Shown here one piece after another: positions 61,939-64,000 of a stretch of 64,000 nt of DNA; the first letter of the stretch is position 1; every line of letters begins with the position of its first letter. Origin of the DNA: Shewanella phaeophyticola (GTDB lineage Bacteria; Pseudomonadota; Gammaproteobacteria; Enterobacterales; Shewanellaceae); the NCBI RefSeq assembly GCF_025398315.1, contig NZ_JAODOQ010000001.1:1-64000 (forward strand), read 5' to 3'. A model generated the notes under the pieces. The model had not been told where the DNA came from. It was given only the letters and a program-made list of their open reading frames with translations, and ran no database searches. The translations under genes and the position numbers were made by a program.

Positions 61939-62170
61939 GTAGGTACAGGATTCACTAGTTTGATTTTAAGGATCTTTCGTAAAACAGAATTGCCTCAAGT
62001 CTGCTTTACCAAAGTCCCTCATGGTGTTGCGATAACACCACTAGATAACTGTCTTAATGATCAGGCGGGCGTATTTTATCGTAAAGCGCATGTATTGGGT
62101 GTTTTTTCTGTGTGATTTCACAATATTGAAATGAGAACAAAGATAATCAAAAATAAACCATAACTAACCC
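61939..62170. promoter_or_regulatory. purH promoter region
   Basis: This is the divergent region between purH (-) and the MerR regulator (+). It contains a small hairpin GGTGTT-gcgat-AACACC (62021-62037). No match to a PurR operator was recognised. The MerR-type promoter lies just beyond at 62171. Confidence 0.4.
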
Positions 62171-62202
62171 TTGACCTTGGATTAAACTCTAAGGTTTATA
62201 CT
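62171..62202 (+). promoter_or_regulatory. MerR-type promoter with 20-bp spacer and operator dyad
   Basis: TTGACC (62171-62176) and TATACT (62197-62202) are separated by 20 bp, longer than the usual 17 bp. An inverted repeat ACCTTGGA-N6-TCTAAGGT (62174-62195) fills the spacer. This is the hallmark of promoters untwisted by MerR-family regulators and matches the 20-bp spacing of the E. coli zntA promoter. It should drive the regulator and the permease that follows. Confidence 0.85.
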
Positions 62203-62257
62203 TAAGCTAATTTCAGAGACTTTTAGCTGAATGCACTTTCTGAGTTGAGGTTAAATT

Positions 62258-62719
62258 ATGTATCGAATAGGCGAGCTTTCTGCCTTGTACGACATCAAGG
62301 CAGACACATTACGGTTTTATGAAAAACATGGGCTGCTGTCTCCTTCGAGTCGCTCAGGCTCCGGCTATCGATTATATAATCAAGACGACTCTGAAAGGTT
62401 GAAGTTTATTTTACGCGCTAAAGCGGTGGGGTTTTCACTGAATGATATTGCTGATTTATTATCGATTGAAGTGGACAAGTCAAACCGAGCCTGTGCTGAA
62501 GTGAAAGGCTTGGTTGACACTAAGCTTGAACAGGTTGAAGCTAAGTTAGCGGAGTTACAACATTTTGCGACGTCGTTAAAAAGCTTATCGAACACCTGTT
62601 GCGGCGGCTCCGATAGCGCTGAACATTGCTCAATCTTAGAAGCGTTAGAGTCGTCTGATCAACATATTATAGCCAAAAAAGAACATCATCATTTCTCTCA
62701 TTCAGGTCATAAGGACTAA
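62258..62719 (+). CDS. zntR: Zn-type MerR-family regulator (ZntR-like)
   Basis: The product has 153 residues, with GAGG before the ATG. The MerR helix-turn-helix YRIGELSALYDIKADTLRFYEKHGLL and RLYNQDDSERLKFI wing are followed by a long dimer helix and a metal loop with a cysteine (RACAEVKG) and SNTCCGGSDSAEHCSIL, the ZntR-type arrangement for Zn(II). A His-rich tail KKEHHHFSHSGHKD follows. Its own promoter has the 20-bp operator. The permease gene starts 3 bp after its stop. Confidence 0.88.
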   Translation: MYRIGELSALYDIKADTLRFYEKHGLLSPSSRSGSGYRLYNQDDSERLKFILRAKAVGFSLNDIADLLSIEVDKSNRACAEVKGLVDTKLEQVEAKLAELQHFATSLKSLSNTCCGGSDSAEHCSILEALESSDQHIIAKKEHHHFSHSGHKD

Positions 62720-62721
62720 TT

Positions 62722-64000
62722 ATGTTATTGACCAATTTTGTTCATTTATTTTTAGAGTCCGCGCCTTGGTTATTATTAGGCTTGGTGCTCGCAGGGTTGT
62801 TAAAAGTATTTGTGCCTATGGCCTGGATGCATAAACAGCTCGGTGGTCATGGCGTGAAAACCGTAGTTAAGTCGGCATTATTAGGTGCGCCTTTGCCATT
62901 ATGTTCGTGTGGGGTAATCCCCGCCGCGGTTGGTTTACGTCGTGCAGGGGCTTCAAAAGCAGCAACCACGTCATTTTTGGTTTCAACGCCTGAAACCGGG
63001 GTTGACTCGATTACCGTATCTTATGTGTTACTGGCACCGTTTATGGCCATAGTGCGACCTATTGCAGCTATTACTAGCGCTATTGTGGCTGGGTTGTTAG
63101 TTGGCCGCGATGACGATGATGGAGTACCTTCAACGGTTAAAGCTGAATCGAACAATAAGTCTGTAGTTAAAGTTGAATCGTCTTGCTGTGCCAGTAAAAA
63201 GGTCGATATATCCAGTTCGTCTCAAGCACCTTTAGTTACTCACGATAACAATGCAGACACAGTTCAACATGCAGGCATTAAAATGACAGCTGTAAAAGCT
63301 GAGTCGGTATTAAGCCCTATGGCCTCAGCCAAAGTGCTGAGTGCTGAACAAGCGCCAAAGCAAAGCAGTTGTTGTGCGAGTAAAACTGAACCCCAACCTA
63401 AAGAGGTGAAATCAAGCTGTTGCAGCACCAAAGCCGAGCCAGAGGTCGCCGCAACAAGCAGTTGCTGCGCATCAACATCAGTGAAAGCAGATCATACAGA
63501 AAGCACTGCAGAGGCTAGCTGTTGCACGTCAACTCAAGATATCGCAACCGAGCTTAAGCAAAACAGTGTATTTAGCCGAGTGTTATCTGGCTTGCATTAT
63601 GCGGCCACGGATTTAATTAAAGACACTACGCTATGGTTATTAGTCGGATTGTTTTTTGCTGCCCTAGTGCAAACTTATGTGCCAAGCGATTTTTTAGTGA
63701 AGTGGGGCGACGGCATTTTAGCCATGCTAGTGATGGTGCTTGTGTCTATTCCAATGTATATCTGTGCCACGGCTTCAACGCCGATTGCGGCAGGTTTACT
63801 GTTAGCGGGTGTCTCTCCTGGTGCTGTATTGGTGTTTATGATGGCTGGTCCAGCAACGAATATCGCGACACTGGGTGTTGTGACTAAAGAGTTAGGCAAG
63901 CGTGCGCTTTATGGATATTTAGGCGGTGTCATTGGTGTGTCGTTAATCTTTGGGGTGTTGGTTAACTATTTGGTTGATACCTTTGGCTTTAAAGTGATGC
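62722..64000 (+). CDS. SO_0444/ArsP-type metal efflux permease (open at right edge)
   Basis: AAGGA precedes ATG 62722, 3 bp after the regulator. Open to the window end (426 codons seen). The first helices carry the conserved GAPLPLCSCGVIPA (residues 55-68) and FLVSTPETGVDS of the DUF318/ArsP permease family; the second half repeats the fold with PMYICATASTPIAAGLL and MAGPATNIATLG. Between the halves lies a hydrophilic linker of about 155 residues with five Cys-Cys pairs (155-156, 217-218, 233-234, 248-249, 267-268) in SSCCA(S) motifs. Together with the Zn-type regulator this suggests heavy-metal export. Confidence 0.88.
   Translation, partial: MLLTNFVHLFLESAPWLLLGLVLAGLLKVFVPMAWMHKQLGGHGVKTVVKSALLGAPLPLCSCGVIPAAVGLRRAGASKAATTSFLVSTPETGVDSITVSYVLLAPFMAIVRPIAAITSAIVAGLLVGRDDDDGVPSTVKAESNNKSVVKVESSCCASKKVDISSSSQAPLVTHDNNADTVQHAGIKMTAVKAESVLSPMASAKVLSAEQAPKQSSCCASKTEPQPKEVKSSCCSTKAEPEVAATSSCCASTSVKADHTESTAEASCCTSTQDIATELKQNSVFSRVLSGLHYAATDLIKDTTLWLLVGLFFAALVQTYVPSDFLVKWGDGILAMLVMVLVSIPMYICATASTPIAAGLLLAGVSPGAVLVFMMAGPATNIATLGVVTKELGKRALYGYLGGVIGVSLIFGVLVNYLVDTFGFKVM

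Overview
The window is a continuous piece of a Shewanella-type gammaproteobacterial chromosome. It is AT-rich, with long conserved housekeeping clusters in orders that, from memory, match Shewanella: a LapA/BpfA-type adhesin beside hemCDXY; cyaA/cyaY/lptM/lysA/dapF/DUF484/xerC/yigB; fis-dusB-prmA; a three-gene type B fumarate reductase; rho, trxA, rhlB, gppA; hemB; ubiE-ubiJ-ubiB-tatABC; rraA; rsd; hemE; purHD; and a zinc-type MerR regulator with a permease. No tRNA, rRNA, CRISPR array or prophage was seen.

Layout. 1-4149 (-): N-terminal 1383 codons of a giant biofilm adhesin with a retention module, a LapG-type TAAG site and ten 303-bp tandem repeats. 4.5-8.7 kb (-): hemC-hemD-hemX-hemY. 8.9-16.6 kb: cyaA (+), cyaY (-), then lptM-lysA-dapF-DUF484-xerC-yigB (+). 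16.6-21.2 kb: an accessory stretch with a short AlbA_2 protein, a MITE, a hemerythrin-like protein, a kelch protein, a decayed lipoprotein gene, a Ser/Thr-rich secreted protein and an orphan helical-repeat protein. 21.4-23.9 kb (-): prmA, dusB-fis. 24.2-27.6 kb (+): frdCAB behind a CRP-like site. 27.9-32.8 kb: rho and trxA (-), rhlB-gppA (+), a thioredoxin-like protein (-). 32.9-41.9 kb (-): ubiE-ubiJ-ubiB-tatA-tatB-tatC, a small exported protein, tatD-like, a membrane diguanylate cyclase and hemB. 42-51 kb: formimidoylglutamase-like, rraA, a YgjV-like protein, a PAP2 phosphatase with a glycosyltransferase, rsd, a candidate small RNA, hemE, a dispersed repeat and small genes. 50.7-54.4 kb (-): two exported spondin-domain proteins followed by a response regulator and histidine kinase. 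54.5-58.7 kb: a GNAT enzyme with a Cys-rich tail, an FAD oxidoreductase, an NhaC antiporter and a small CRP-linked gene. 58.9-61.9 kb (-): purH-purD. 62.2-64 kb (+): MerR regulator and metal permease with Cys-Cys repeats.

The strongest global pattern is that many universally conserved genes are broken by small lesions: lysA (twice), dapF, xerC, dusB, prmA, rhlB, hemB, the diguanylate cyclase, tatB, ubiB, ubiJ, the formimidoylglutamase gene, the histidine kinase and purD. When the frame is restored, nearly every lesion lies where a GGNCC string, often a Gly-Pro codon pair, is expected. This looks like systematic consensus error at GGNCC (possibly from base modification there) rather than mass gene decay. 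Affected genes are annotated as full-length CDS with the lesion described. Function calls rest on family recognition from the translated sequence; no database search was run.
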